Shown in pieces: positions 1 to 5,335 of a stretch of 9,627 bases of DNA. The notes under the pieces were generated by a model. It searched no databases. It had not been told where the DNA came from and saw only the letters and a list, made by a program, of their open reading frames with translations. Position 1 is the stretch's first letter. The number at the start of each line of letters is the position of its first letter. The stretch lies in the NCBI GenBank assembly GCA_030536565.1, contig JAUNPT010000086.1, positions 1-9,627 of the forward strand, written 5' to 3'. A program made the position numbers and the translations under genes. Origin of the DNA: Eubacteriales bacterium (GTDB taxonomy: Bacteria > Bacillota > Clostridia > Lachnospirales > Lachnospiraceae).

Positions 1-50
1 GCATCTGCCTTACAAGCAGAGGGTCACAGGTTCGAGCCCTGTAGGTCCCA
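1..50 (+). tRNA. tRNA-Val (anticodon TAC), 5' part outside window
   Basis: Only the anticodon arm onward is present. The anticodon stem TCTGC/GCAGA (4-8, 16-20) closes the loop CTTACAA, which gives anticodon TAC and reads GTA/GTG valine codons. The T arm is ACAGG-TTCGAGC-CCTGT (26-42), followed by acceptor strand AGGTCCC and discriminator A50. No CCA is encoded, so the end must be added by a CCA-adding enzyme. The D arm and 5' acceptor strand lie before position 1. Confidence 0.9.
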
Positions 51-63
51 TATTTTTACCAAA

Positions 64-83
64 GTTGAAAGCCTGCTTTCAAC
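64..83 (+). repeat. 8-bp hairpin between two tRNA genes
   Basis: GTTGAAAG (64-71) and CTTTCAAC (76-83) form a perfect 8-bp stem with a CCTG loop. No T run follows it, so it does not look like an intrinsic terminator. It is more likely a structured spacer in a tRNA-Val/tRNA-Met co-transcript, perhaps a processing signal (inference). Confidence 0.55.
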
Positions 84-95
84 ATTACAGATTAT

Positions 96-169
96 GGCGA
101 GATAGCTCAGTTGGCTAGAGCACACGGTTCATACCCGTGGTGTCGTGGGTTCAAATCCCTCTCTCGCTA
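96..169 (+). tRNA. tRNA-Met (elongator, anticodon CAT)
   Basis: A complete 74-nt cloverleaf. The acceptor GGCGAGA pairs with TCTCGCT (162-168) with a G-U at 1-72. The D stem is GCTC/GAGC. The anticodon stem CACGG/CCGTG closes the loop TTCATAC with anticodon CAT. The acceptor, D arm and anticodon arm closely resemble the Bacillus elongator tRNA-Met. The initiator tRNA would show a C1-A72 mismatch, which is absent here. An AUA-reading tRNA-Ile with lysidine also has a CAT gene anticodon and cannot be excluded absolutely. The T stem GTGGG/CCCTC contains one T-T mismatch (146/160). CCA is not encoded. Confidence 0.9.
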
Positions 170-193
170 CTTACGCGAAGGCATGAGCCGTGC

Positions 194-258
194 AAAAAGA
201 AGAAGAACAGAAATTTTAGAGAGCTTGCTCTCAGAAAATTTCTGTTCTTCTTCTTTTT
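194..258. terminator. Perfect 24-bp inverted repeat, possible bidirectional terminator
   Basis: The left arm (194-217, starting AAAAAGAAGAAGAACAG) is exactly complementary to the right arm (235-258, ending CTTCTTCTTTTT). Between them, GAGAGC/GCTCTC (219-232) forms a second stem that can be capped by a CTTG tetraloop. The folded RNA would be a nearly continuous hairpin of about 30 bp. It begins with an A run and ends with a T run, the geometry of a terminator that works on both strands. It lies 24 bases after tRNA-Met and so probably ends the tRNA transcript. Its length is more than termination needs, so a dispersed palindromic element is the alternative. Confidence 0.65.
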
Positions 259-274
259 ATAGGGCGAAGCCCGC

Positions 275-423
275 GACTGACAGAGCTTTGCTCTGGAAGT
301 ACGCACGTGCCTGAGGACTGACAGAGCTCTGCTCTGGAAGTACGCGAGCAGCAAAGCAGGTTAGCGGCGACACAATGCCAGCAGAGCTGGCTATGGACTG
401 ACAGAGCTTTGCTCTGGAAGTAC
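275..423. repeat. Array of three 28-nt hairpin repeats, period about 41 nt
   Basis: The units are 275-302, 316-343 and 396-423. Each has the 5' flank GACTGA, the stem CAGAGC / GCTCTG with a 3-nt loop, and the 3' flank GAAGTAC. Units 1 and 3 are identical; unit 2 differs by one loop base (TCT instead of TTT), which leaves the stem intact. Unit starts are 41 and 80 bases apart, and a partial unit (GCCTGAGGACT, 431-441) follows on the same phase, so the array looks like a tandem series of about 41 bases with one decayed member near 356. A further hairpin, GCCAGC-AGA-GCTGGC (377-391), lies in the decayed stretch, and GGGC-GAA-GCCC (262-272) precedes the array. Together with the inverted repeat at 194-258, this fills the gene-free gap between tRNA-Met and the promoter at 484. 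No coding signal was seen. Function unknown. Confidence 0.75.
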
Positions 424-483
424 AACTCATGCCTGAGGACTTGCACAAAACGATTTCTACTTGATAATCAACTTGAAATATGG

Positions 484-514
484 TTTACTAAATAGAGCAA
501 TTAATTGGTATAAT
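484..514 (+). promoter_or_regulatory. Extended -10 promoter for the ispF gene row
   Basis: A consensus -10 TATAAT (509-514) is preceded by TG and one base (TGGTATAAT), the extended -10 form that needs little -35 contact. A weak -35 such as TTTACT (484-489, spacer 19) or TTACTA (485-490, spacer 18) is present. The predicted start near 521 gives a leader of about 75 bases to the ispF ATG. In that leader TATAGCC (521-527) can pair with GGCTGTA (574-580), just ahead of the ribosome binding site. This is the only strong sigma-A-like signal before the ispF-sigH row. Confidence 0.6.
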
Positions 515-595
515 AAAGCTTATAGCCAATGAGAATATAATTTAAAGTGTAAGCAAATAAGTGATGCTGTTGGGGCTGTAGAAATGGAGGATTGT

Positions 596-1138
596 ATGCG
601 CGTAGGAATGGGTTATGATGTGCATAAACTGGTAGAAGACAGAAAGCTGATAATGGGTGGGGTTGATATTCCCTGCGAAAAAGGCTTGTTAGGACACTCA
701 GATGCAGATGTACTGCTTCATGCAATTATGGATGCGCTTCTTGGCGCTGCGGCGCTTGGGGATATTGGAAAACATTTTCCTGATACAGATGATAAGTATA
801 AAGGAGCTTCAAGCATTGAGCTTTTAAAGGAAGTAGGAAATAAGCTTTCGCAGGCAGGCTTCATTATAGAAAATATAGATGCGACGATTATTGCCCAAAG
901 ACCAAAGATGCGGCCATATATTGACAGTATGCGCCAGAATATTGCAAAAGCTTTAATGATAGAGACAGGGCAGGTCAATGTTAAAGCAACAACGGAGGAA
1001 GGCTTAGGATTTACCGGAACAGGAGAAGGCATATCATCTCAGGCCATCTGTTCAATTATGCCGGTTGCTGATTATATATATGGAGAATCAGATATGACCA
1101 ATTGTTGTGGCAAATGTGGTGGTTGCTCAGTAGAATAA
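596..1138 (+). CDS. ispF: 2-C-methyl-D-erythritol 2,4-cyclodiphosphate synthase with Cys-rich tail
   Basis: IspF cyclises CDP-methylerythritol 2-phosphate to MEcPP and releases CMP, in the cytosolic MEP pathway to isoprenoids. The family's metal ligands Asp8, His10 and His42 are all in place (GYDVH; HSDADVLLH), as are the GDIGKHFPDTD loop and KATTEEGLGFTGTGEG near the C terminus. The start at 596 is preferred over an in-frame ATG at 584 because GGAGG (586-590) sits 5 bases before 596 and would lie inside the longer reading frame. The protein has 180 residues, about 20 more than usual. The extra tail after SIMP ends NCCGKCGGCSVE, with cysteines 170, 171, 174 and 177. It ends in tandem TAA stops 35 bases before cysE. 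The enzyme assignment is secure; the role of the tail is unknown. Confidence 0.96.
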   Translation: MRVGMGYDVHKLVEDRKLIMGGVDIPCEKGLLGHSDADVLLHAIMDALLGAAALGDIGKHFPDTDDKYKGASSIELLKEVGNKLSQAGFIIENIDATIIAQRPKMRPYIDSMRQNIAKALMIETGQVNVKATTEEGLGFTGTGEGISSQAICSIMPVADYIYGESDMTNCCGKCGGCSVE

Positions 1139-1173
1139 TAACAAAAGCCCATGCTGCAGGAATGGAGATATAG

Positions 1174-1866
1174 ATGAAATTCATAAAATATGTTAAACAG
1201 GAGATTGAGGTAATTAAAGACCGTGACCCGGCTATTAAATCTACAATGGAGGTTTTTCTGTATCCTAGCTTTAAGGCAATTTTAAAATATAGAAAAGCCC
1301 ATAAATTATATGAAAAGGGACATTTTTACCGTGCAAGGAAAATATCCCAAAAAACAGCAAGAAAAACAGGTATAGAAATTCACCCGGGAGCCCGGATTGG
1401 AGAGGGGCTTTTTATTGACCATGGTCATGGTGTGGTTATTGGTGAAACAGCCATAATAGGCAATAATGTCACCTTATATCAGGGTGTTACTCTTGGCGGA
1501 ACTGGTAAGGAGCATGGAAAAAGGCATCCGACACTGGGAAATAATATAATGGTAGGAGCAGGAGCTAAGATTTTGGGTTCTGTTACGATAGGCGATAACT
1601 GTAAAATCGGAGCAGGTTCTGTGGTTGTAAAGAATGTTCCAGCCAACTGTACGGTAGTTGGCGTGCCGGGAAGGATAGTTGTTCGTGACGATATTCGCAT
1701 TATGAATGACTTAGACCAGGTAAATCTTCCAGATCCGGTAATGAATGAAATAGATAAGCTGAAAGAGGAAAACAGCAGATTAAAGCTTTGTGTTCACAAG
1801 ATGGAAGCAGATTTAGAGGAGGAGAGAGCACATAAGCTTGCAGATATAGAAAGCGAAGGAGATTAA
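1174..1866 (+). CDS. cysE: Serine O-acetyltransferase
   Basis: CysE transfers acetyl from acetyl-CoA to L-serine, giving O-acetylserine, the carbon skeleton for cysteine synthesis. The protein has 230 residues. Residues 1-65 form the helical N-terminal part, kept short as in Gram-positive forms. Residues 68-170 form the left-handed beta helix of hexapeptide repeats (for example IHPGARIGEGLFIDHGHG and the stretch beginning VTIGDNCKIGAG). The family's active-site histidines are expected at His83 (DHGHG) and His118 (RHPTLG). Residues 190-225 are charged and probably a coiled coil (IDKLKEENSRLK), perhaps helping oligomer formation. TGGAGA (1163-1168) is the likely ribosome binding site. The TAA stop lies 2 bases before cysS, so the two are surely co-transcribed. 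No tool was run to exclude another hexapeptide acyltransferase, but neighbour cysS and the motifs make CysE by far the best fit. Confidence 0.94.
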   Translation: MKFIKYVKQEIEVIKDRDPAIKSTMEVFLYPSFKAILKYRKAHKLYEKGHFYRARKISQKTARKTGIEIHPGARIGEGLFIDHGHGVVIGETAIIGNNVTLYQGVTLGGTGKEHGKRHPTLGNNIMVGAGAKILGSVTIGDNCKIGAGSVVVKNVPANCTVVGVPGRIVVRDDIRIMNDLDQVNLPDPVMNEIDKLKEENSRLKLCVHKMEADLEEERAHKLADIESEGD

Positions 1867-1868
1867 AT

Positions 1869-3275
1869 ATGAAGATTTTTAATACGCTGACAAGAAAAAA
1901 AGAAGAATTTGTACCTATAGAAGATGGTAAAGTGAAAATGTATGTCTGTGGGCCTACAGTTTATAACCTTATCCATATTGGGAATGCAAGACCAATGATT
2001 TGTTTTGATACAGCAAGAAGGTATCTTGAATATAAGGGGTACGATGTCAATTATGTATCTAATTTTACAGATGTTGATGATAAAATAATTAAGAAAGCAA
2101 TTGAGGAGGGTGTTTCATCAGAAGAAATTTCCCAAAGATATATCGCAGAGTGTAAGAAGGATATGGAAGGCATGAATATTAAGCCGGCCACAACACACCC
2201 ACTGGCAACCCAGGAAATTGATGGAATGATTGATATGATTAGTACTTTGATTGACAAGGGCTATGCTTATGCGGTAAATGGAACAGTTTATTATAGGACA
2301 AGAAAGTTTGAGGGTTATGGTAAGCTCTCTAAGAAGAATATTGATGATTTAGAGGCAGGGCATAGAGATATCAAGGTGGCAGGTGAAAGTGAGAAGGAAG
2401 ACCCATTGGATTTCGTATTGTGGAAGCCAAAGAAAGAGGGAGAGCCATTCTGGGAGTCACCATGGGGACAGGGCAGGCCGGGCTGGCATATAGAATGTTC
2501 TGTAATGTCTAAAAAATATCTGGCTGACGAAATAGATATTCATGCGGGCGGGGAGGATTTGATATTCCCTCATCATGAAAATGAAATTGCACAATCAGAG
2601 GCTGCAAATGGAGTGCCATTTTCAAAGTACTGGATGCATAATGCATTTTTAAATATTGACAATAAGAAAATGTCAAAATCTCTGGGTAATTTTTTTACAG
2701 TCAGAGATATAAGCAGGGAATATGACCTTCAGGTGCTCCGTTTCTTTATGCTTAGTGCACATTACCGCAATCCGATTAATTTCAGCCATGATTTAATGGA
2801 GTCGGCAAAGAATGGTCTTGACAGGATTATAACAGCAGTGGCGAATCTTAACCACATTATTGAAAATGCCAGAGCCAAAGAAGCCACGACAGAGGAGCTG
2901 TCACAGCTTGAATCGGTAAAGGACATTTTTGCAAAGTTTGAGGCGGCCATGGATGATGATTTTAATACTGCAGATGCAATTGCAGCCGTATTTGAGCTGG
3001 TAAAGTATTCAAATGTTAATACAACGCAGGACAGCTCGAAGGAATATGCGGCCGGCTTAAAGAAAAAACTTCTTACGTTAACAGATATTCTGGGCCTGAA
3101 GGTTGAGAAGGAGGAAGAAATGTTAGATGAGGAAGTTGATGCACTTATTGCAAAGAGGCAGCAGGCACGTAAGGATAAAGATTTTTCAAGGGCAGATGAA
3201 ATTAGAGACGAACTGCTTGCAAAGGGAATTATTCTTGAGGATACAAGAGAAGGAGTAAGATGGAAGAGAGCTTAA
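1869..3275 (+). CDS. cysS: Cysteinyl-tRNA synthetase
   Basis: CysS is a class I aminoacyl-tRNA synthetase that charges tRNA-Cys with cysteine. Its 468 residues are the usual family length. The HIGH-type signature is HIGN at 36-39 and the KMSKS loop is at 267-271. The zinc site that selects cysteine is complete: Cys27 (MYVCGPT), Cys210 (WHIECS), and His235 and Glu239 in FPHHENE. The C-terminal part (about 300-468) is the DALR-type helical domain plus the small domain ending RWKRA. The ribosome binding site GAAGGAG (1855-1861) lies inside the end of cysE. The last 16 bases overlap the start of mrnC. Lying between cysteine synthesis (cysE) and rRNA-processing genes is the same arrangement as in Bacillus. 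Confidence 0.98.
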   Translation: MKIFNTLTRKKEEFVPIEDGKVKMYVCGPTVYNLIHIGNARPMICFDTARRYLEYKGYDVNYVSNFTDVDDKIIKKAIEEGVSSEEISQRYIAECKKDMEGMNIKPATTHPLATQEIDGMIDMISTLIDKGYAYAVNGTVYYRTRKFEGYGKLSKKNIDDLEAGHRDIKVAGESEKEDPLDFVLWKPKKEGEPFWESPWGQGRPGWHIECSVMSKKYLADEIDIHAGGEDLIFPHHENEIAQSEAANGVPFSKYWMHNAFLNIDNKKMSKSLGNFFTVRDISREYDLQVLRFFMLSAHYRNPINFSHDLMESAKNGLDRIITAVANLNHIIENARAKEATTEELSQLESVKDIFAKFEAAMDDDFNTADAIAAVFELVKYSNVNTTQDSSKEYAAGLKKKLLTLTDILGLKVEKEEEMLDEEVDALIAKRQQARKDKDFSRADEIRDELLAKGIILEDTREGVRWKRA

Positions 3276-3706
3276 AAGAAAATCTTACAGGCAGCATGTG
3301 GGAGCATATGGAGCTTGGGAAAATAGACCCCAAAACTATGTCTCCCCTTGTGCTGGCATATATTGGTGACAGCATATATGACCTTGTTATAAGAACATAC
3401 GTTATAAGCCATGGAAATATGCAGGTTAACAAGCTTAATAAACAAGCGTGTGCACTGGTAAAGGCGCAAACACAGTCAAGGCTGGTTGGATTTTTAGAGC
3501 CGCTTTTAAAAGACAATGAGGAAGCTGTCTACAAAAGAGGACGCAATGCAAAATCCTATACGTCAGCTAAGAATGCATCTATTGCTGATTACAGGAGAGC
3601 AACAGGCTTTGAGGCATTGATGGGATATTTGTACCTCAATGGTGAATATAATAGAATGATGGAACTTATTACAGAAGGTCTGAAGCAGATTGGAGAAATA
3701 AAGTGA
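3260..3706 (+). CDS. mrnC: Mini-ribonuclease III
   Basis: Mini-III is an RNase III catalytic domain without a dsRNA-binding domain. In Bacillus it matures the ends of 23S rRNA together with ribosomal protein L3. The 148-residue product has the family signature LAYIGDSIYDLVIR (32-45), with the catalytic acidic residue Asp37, and a second acidic site Glu118 in GFEALMGYLYL. The stretch RGRNAKSYTSAKNASIADYRRATG (93-116) is also typical. The start overlaps the cysS end by 16 bases in another frame. GAAGGAG (3249-3255) lies 4 bases before the ATG, within cysS, which suggests translational coupling. The stop TGA overlaps the rlmB GTG start. Confidence 0.95.
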   Translation: MEESLKENLTGSMWEHMELGKIDPKTMSPLVLAYIGDSIYDLVIRTYVISHGNMQVNKLNKQACALVKAQTQSRLVGFLEPLLKDNEEAVYKRGRNAKSYTSAKNASIADYRRATGFEALMGYLYLNGEYNRMMELITEGLKQIGEIK

Positions 3707-4443
3707 GATATAATGAATTTACAATAGAAGGACGTAATGCGGTTTTAGAGGCGTTTCGTTCGGGAAAGACTATAGATAAGCTTTTTATTTTAGATGGCTG
3801 TCAGGATGGACCTGTAAGAAGCATTATAAGGGAGGCTAGAAAGACAGATGCAATTATAAGCTTTGCCGACAAAGAGCAGCTTGACCGGCTGTCAGCAACG
3901 GGGCACCACCAGGGTGTTATAGCTAAAGCGGCGGCTTATGACTATGCAGAGGTTTCCGATATACTTGATGCTGCAAAGCAGAAGGGAGAGCCTCCGTTTT
4001 TATTTATATTAGATGAAATTGAAGACCCGCATAATCTTGGTGCAATTATACGTACAGCTAATCTTGCAGGCGCACATGGTGTTATTATTCCTAAGAGAAG
4101 GGCTGCAGGGCTTACAGCAACAGTGGCAAAGACCTCTGCGGGTGCTGTCAATTATACACCAGTGGCCAAGGTTACTAACATTTCCAAGACTATTGAGGAG
4201 CTGAAGAAGGAGGGCATATGGTTTGTCTGTGCAGATATGGGCGGTACGACTATGTACAATCTTGACTTAAAAGGCCCGGTTGGTCTTGTTATTGGAAACG
4301 AGGGCAGTGGTGTCAGCCGTCTGGTTAAAGAAAAATGTGATTTTATTGCTTCTATTCCTATGAAAGGGGATATTGATTCGCTGAATGCTTCTGTGGCAGC
4401 AGGAGTGCTGGCATATGAGATTGTGAGGCAGCGTTTGCAGTAG
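3703..4443 (+). CDS. rlmB: 23S rRNA (guanosine 2'-O) methyltransferase, RlmB/TrmH family
   Basis: A SPOUT-class, S-adenosylmethionine-dependent RNA 2'-O-methyltransferase. The E. coli member methylates G2251 of 23S rRNA. Residues 1-75 form the small N-terminal substrate-binding domain (EGRNAVLEAF at 9-18). Residues 98-246 form the knotted catalytic domain. Its three motifs are present: NLGAIIRTA (111-119, with catalytic Arg117), VIGNEGSGVS (196-205), and IPMKGDIDSLNASVA (218-232). Length is normal at 246 residues. Translation starts at a GTG whose last two bases are part of the mrnC TGA stop (4-base overlap), with GGAG at 3692-3695 upstream. Members of this family also modify tRNA, so the exact target site is inferred from gene order next to mrnC. 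Confidence 0.92.
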   Translation: MRYNEFTIEGRNAVLEAFRSGKTIDKLFILDGCQDGPVRSIIREARKTDAIISFADKEQLDRLSATGHHQGVIAKAAAYDYAEVSDILDAAKQKGEPPFLFILDEIEDPHNLGAIIRTANLAGAHGVIIPKRRAAGLTATVAKTSAGAVNYTPVAKVTNISKTIEELKKEGIWFVCADMGGTTMYNLDLKGPVGLVIGNEGSGVSRLVKEKCDFIASIPMKGDIDSLNASVAAGVLAYEIVRQRLQ

Positions 4444-4464
4444 TTGAGAGGGGAAACGGGACAG

Positions 4465-5073
4465 ATGGATTACAGTCAGTGTAATGATGAAGTGTTAATT
4501 GCATTATATCAGGAGGGTGATGAGAAGGCGATTGACCAGTTGTTTGAAAGGTATAAGAATCTGGTACGCAAGAAGGCAAAAGCAATGTTCCTTGCTGGAG
4601 GTGATAGTGACGATCTTATACAGGAGGGCATGATAGGCCTGTATAAGGCAGTCAGGGATTATCACACAGACAAGGAGGCAACATTTGCAACATTTGCGAG
4701 TATGTGTATTAATCGTCAGATTATCACTGCTGTGACGACATCTAACCGTAAAAAAAATTCCCCGCTTAATGGCTATGTATCTCTTGACCAGCCAGCAAGG
4801 TCTGATGAAGATTATGACATGAAGCTTATTGATGTAATTCAGTCGGGAAGTGAACAGGATCCGGAAAAACTTCTGATTGACAGGGAATACACAAAAAATC
4901 TTCAAGAGCTGGTAGAGGCAGCAATGAGCCCGTTTGAGCGGCAGGTGCTTGCGATGTATATGGAGGGGAAGGATTACATTGAAATCTCCAGACAGCTTGG
5001 CAAGCCGACAAAATCGATTGACAACGCAATACAGCGTATAAGAAATAAAGTTGACAAAATTAAAAACCTATAA
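4465..5073 (+). CDS. sigH: RNA polymerase sigma factor, SigH (sigma-30) type
   Basis: A 202-residue alternative sigma factor. Region 2 spans about 15-95, with the core-binding and -10 recognition stretches DLIQEGMIGLYKAVRDY (50-66) and FATFASMCINRQIITAV (74-90). A linker NSPLNGYVSLDQP (98-110) matches Bacillus SigH closely. Region 4 spans 154-200, with a helix-turn-helix around YIEISRQLGKPTKSIDNAIQRIRNK. In Bacillus, SigH directs early sporulation and competence genes; in non-sporulating Clostridia its role is less clear. The ATG at 4465 is preferred over an in-frame TTG at 4444, which directly abuts the rlmB stop and would leave no room for a Shine-Dalgarno sequence outside rlmB. GAGAGGGG (4446-4453) precedes the ATG. 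The rlmB-sigH neighbourhood supports the naming. rae1 (yacP), which lies between them in Bacillus, is absent. Confidence 0.93.
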   Translation: MDYSQCNDEVLIALYQEGDEKAIDQLFERYKNLVRKKAKAMFLAGGDSDDLIQEGMIGLYKAVRDYHTDKEATFATFASMCINRQIITAVTTSNRKKNSPLNGYVSLDQPARSDEDYDMKLIDVIQSGSEQDPEKLLIDREYTKNLQELVEAAMSPFERQVLAMYMEGKDYIEISRQLGKPTKSIDNAIQRIRNKVDKIKNL

Positions 5074-5079
5074 TATTAT
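5051..5079 (+). promoter_or_regulatory. Consensus sigma-A promoter for tRNA-Thr, inside the sigH end
   Basis: A perfect -35 TTGACA (5051-5056) and -10 TATTAT (5074-5079) are separated by the ideal 17 bases. The -35 box is also coding sequence for Val-Asp-Lys near the end of sigH, and the -10 starts one base after its stop. The predicted start near 5086 lies about 20 bases before the tRNA-Thr gene, as expected for a strong tRNA promoter. Confidence 0.75.
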
Positions 5080-5105
5080 ATTCTAGTCCGTTAACATACG
5101 GATTT

Positions 5106-5177
5106 GCTATTGTAGCTCAGTGGTAGAGCACTTCATTGGTAATGAAGAGGTCGGGGGTCCAATTCCCCTCAATAGCT
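5106..5177 (+). tRNA. tRNA-Thr (anticodon GGT)
   Basis: A complete 72-nt cloverleaf. The acceptor GCTATTG pairs with CAATAGC (5170-5176) and the discriminator is T5177. The D stem is GCTC/GAGC with a short AGTGGTA loop. The anticodon stem CTTCA/TGAAG closes the loop TTGGTAA, anticodon GGT, reading ACC/ACU threonine codons. The T stem is GGGGG/CCCCT with one G-T pair. The T loop is TCCAATT, where TTCAATT would be canonical, so position 55 is C instead of the nearly universal U (pseudouridine). CCA is not encoded. Confidence 0.93.
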
Positions 5178-5209
5178 TTTATGAAATTGTCCTGAAATCT
5201 GGACTTTTT

Positions 5210-5241
5210 AGCAAGGCAGCTCTGGCTGCCTTGCTGTTTTT
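5210..5241 (+). terminator. Intrinsic terminator after tRNA-Thr
   Basis: AGCAAGGCAGC (5210-5220) pairs perfectly with GCTGCCTTGCT (5225-5235) across a TCTG loop. The 11-bp GC-rich stem is followed by GTTTTT. It ends the tRNA-Thr transcript and probably also read-through from sigH. Its T run is also the left arm of a second inverted repeat reaching to 5277. Confidence 0.88.
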
Positions 5242-5283
5242 GCTGTATGGGAGACGTCATTTCATATACAGCAAAAATACACT

Positions 5284-5312
5284 TTGCGTTTTGCGGCGGG
5301 ACTGCATAGCAT
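5284..5312 (+). promoter_or_regulatory. Weak candidate promoter for first GNAT gene
   Basis: TTGCGT (5284-5289) and TAGCAT (5307-5312) are 17 bases apart, just after the terminator and before the ribosome binding site at 5320. Each box departs from consensus, so this is a tentative call. A promoter is expected here because the terminator upstream should block transcription from sigH. Confidence 0.3.
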
Positions 5313-5335
5313 GGAATTTAAGGAGGAGAATGAAA

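Noticed and set aside
275..423. CRISPR array
   Set aside because: The 28-base repeats are separated by a 13-base spacer and a 52-base gap, not by uniform 30-40-base unique spacers. Spacers share GCCTGAG, and no cas genes are seen.
111..448. Short reading frames on both strands over tRNA-Met and the repeats
   Set aside because: They run through a tRNA gene and hairpin repeats, encode the repeat itself (for example FQSKALSV on the minus strand), and have no ribosome binding sites.
584..595. Upstream ATG of ispF
   Set aside because: The GGAGG at 586-590 serves the ATG at 596 and would be inside the coding region if 584 were used.
1141..1173. T-box or SAM riboswitch before cysE
   Set aside because: The ispF-cysE gap is only 35 bases and contains no T-box TGGNACC-type sequence or room for a riboswitch.
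4504..4905. 133-codon antisense reading frame within sigH, and similar antisense frames in other genes
   Set aside because: They lie opposite well-conserved coding sequence, lack ribosome binding sites and have low-complexity or implausible protein sequence.
5120..5335. N-terminal extension of the first GNAT protein
   Set aside because: It would overlap tRNA-Thr and the terminator. The strong AAGGAGG at 5320 marks the true start.
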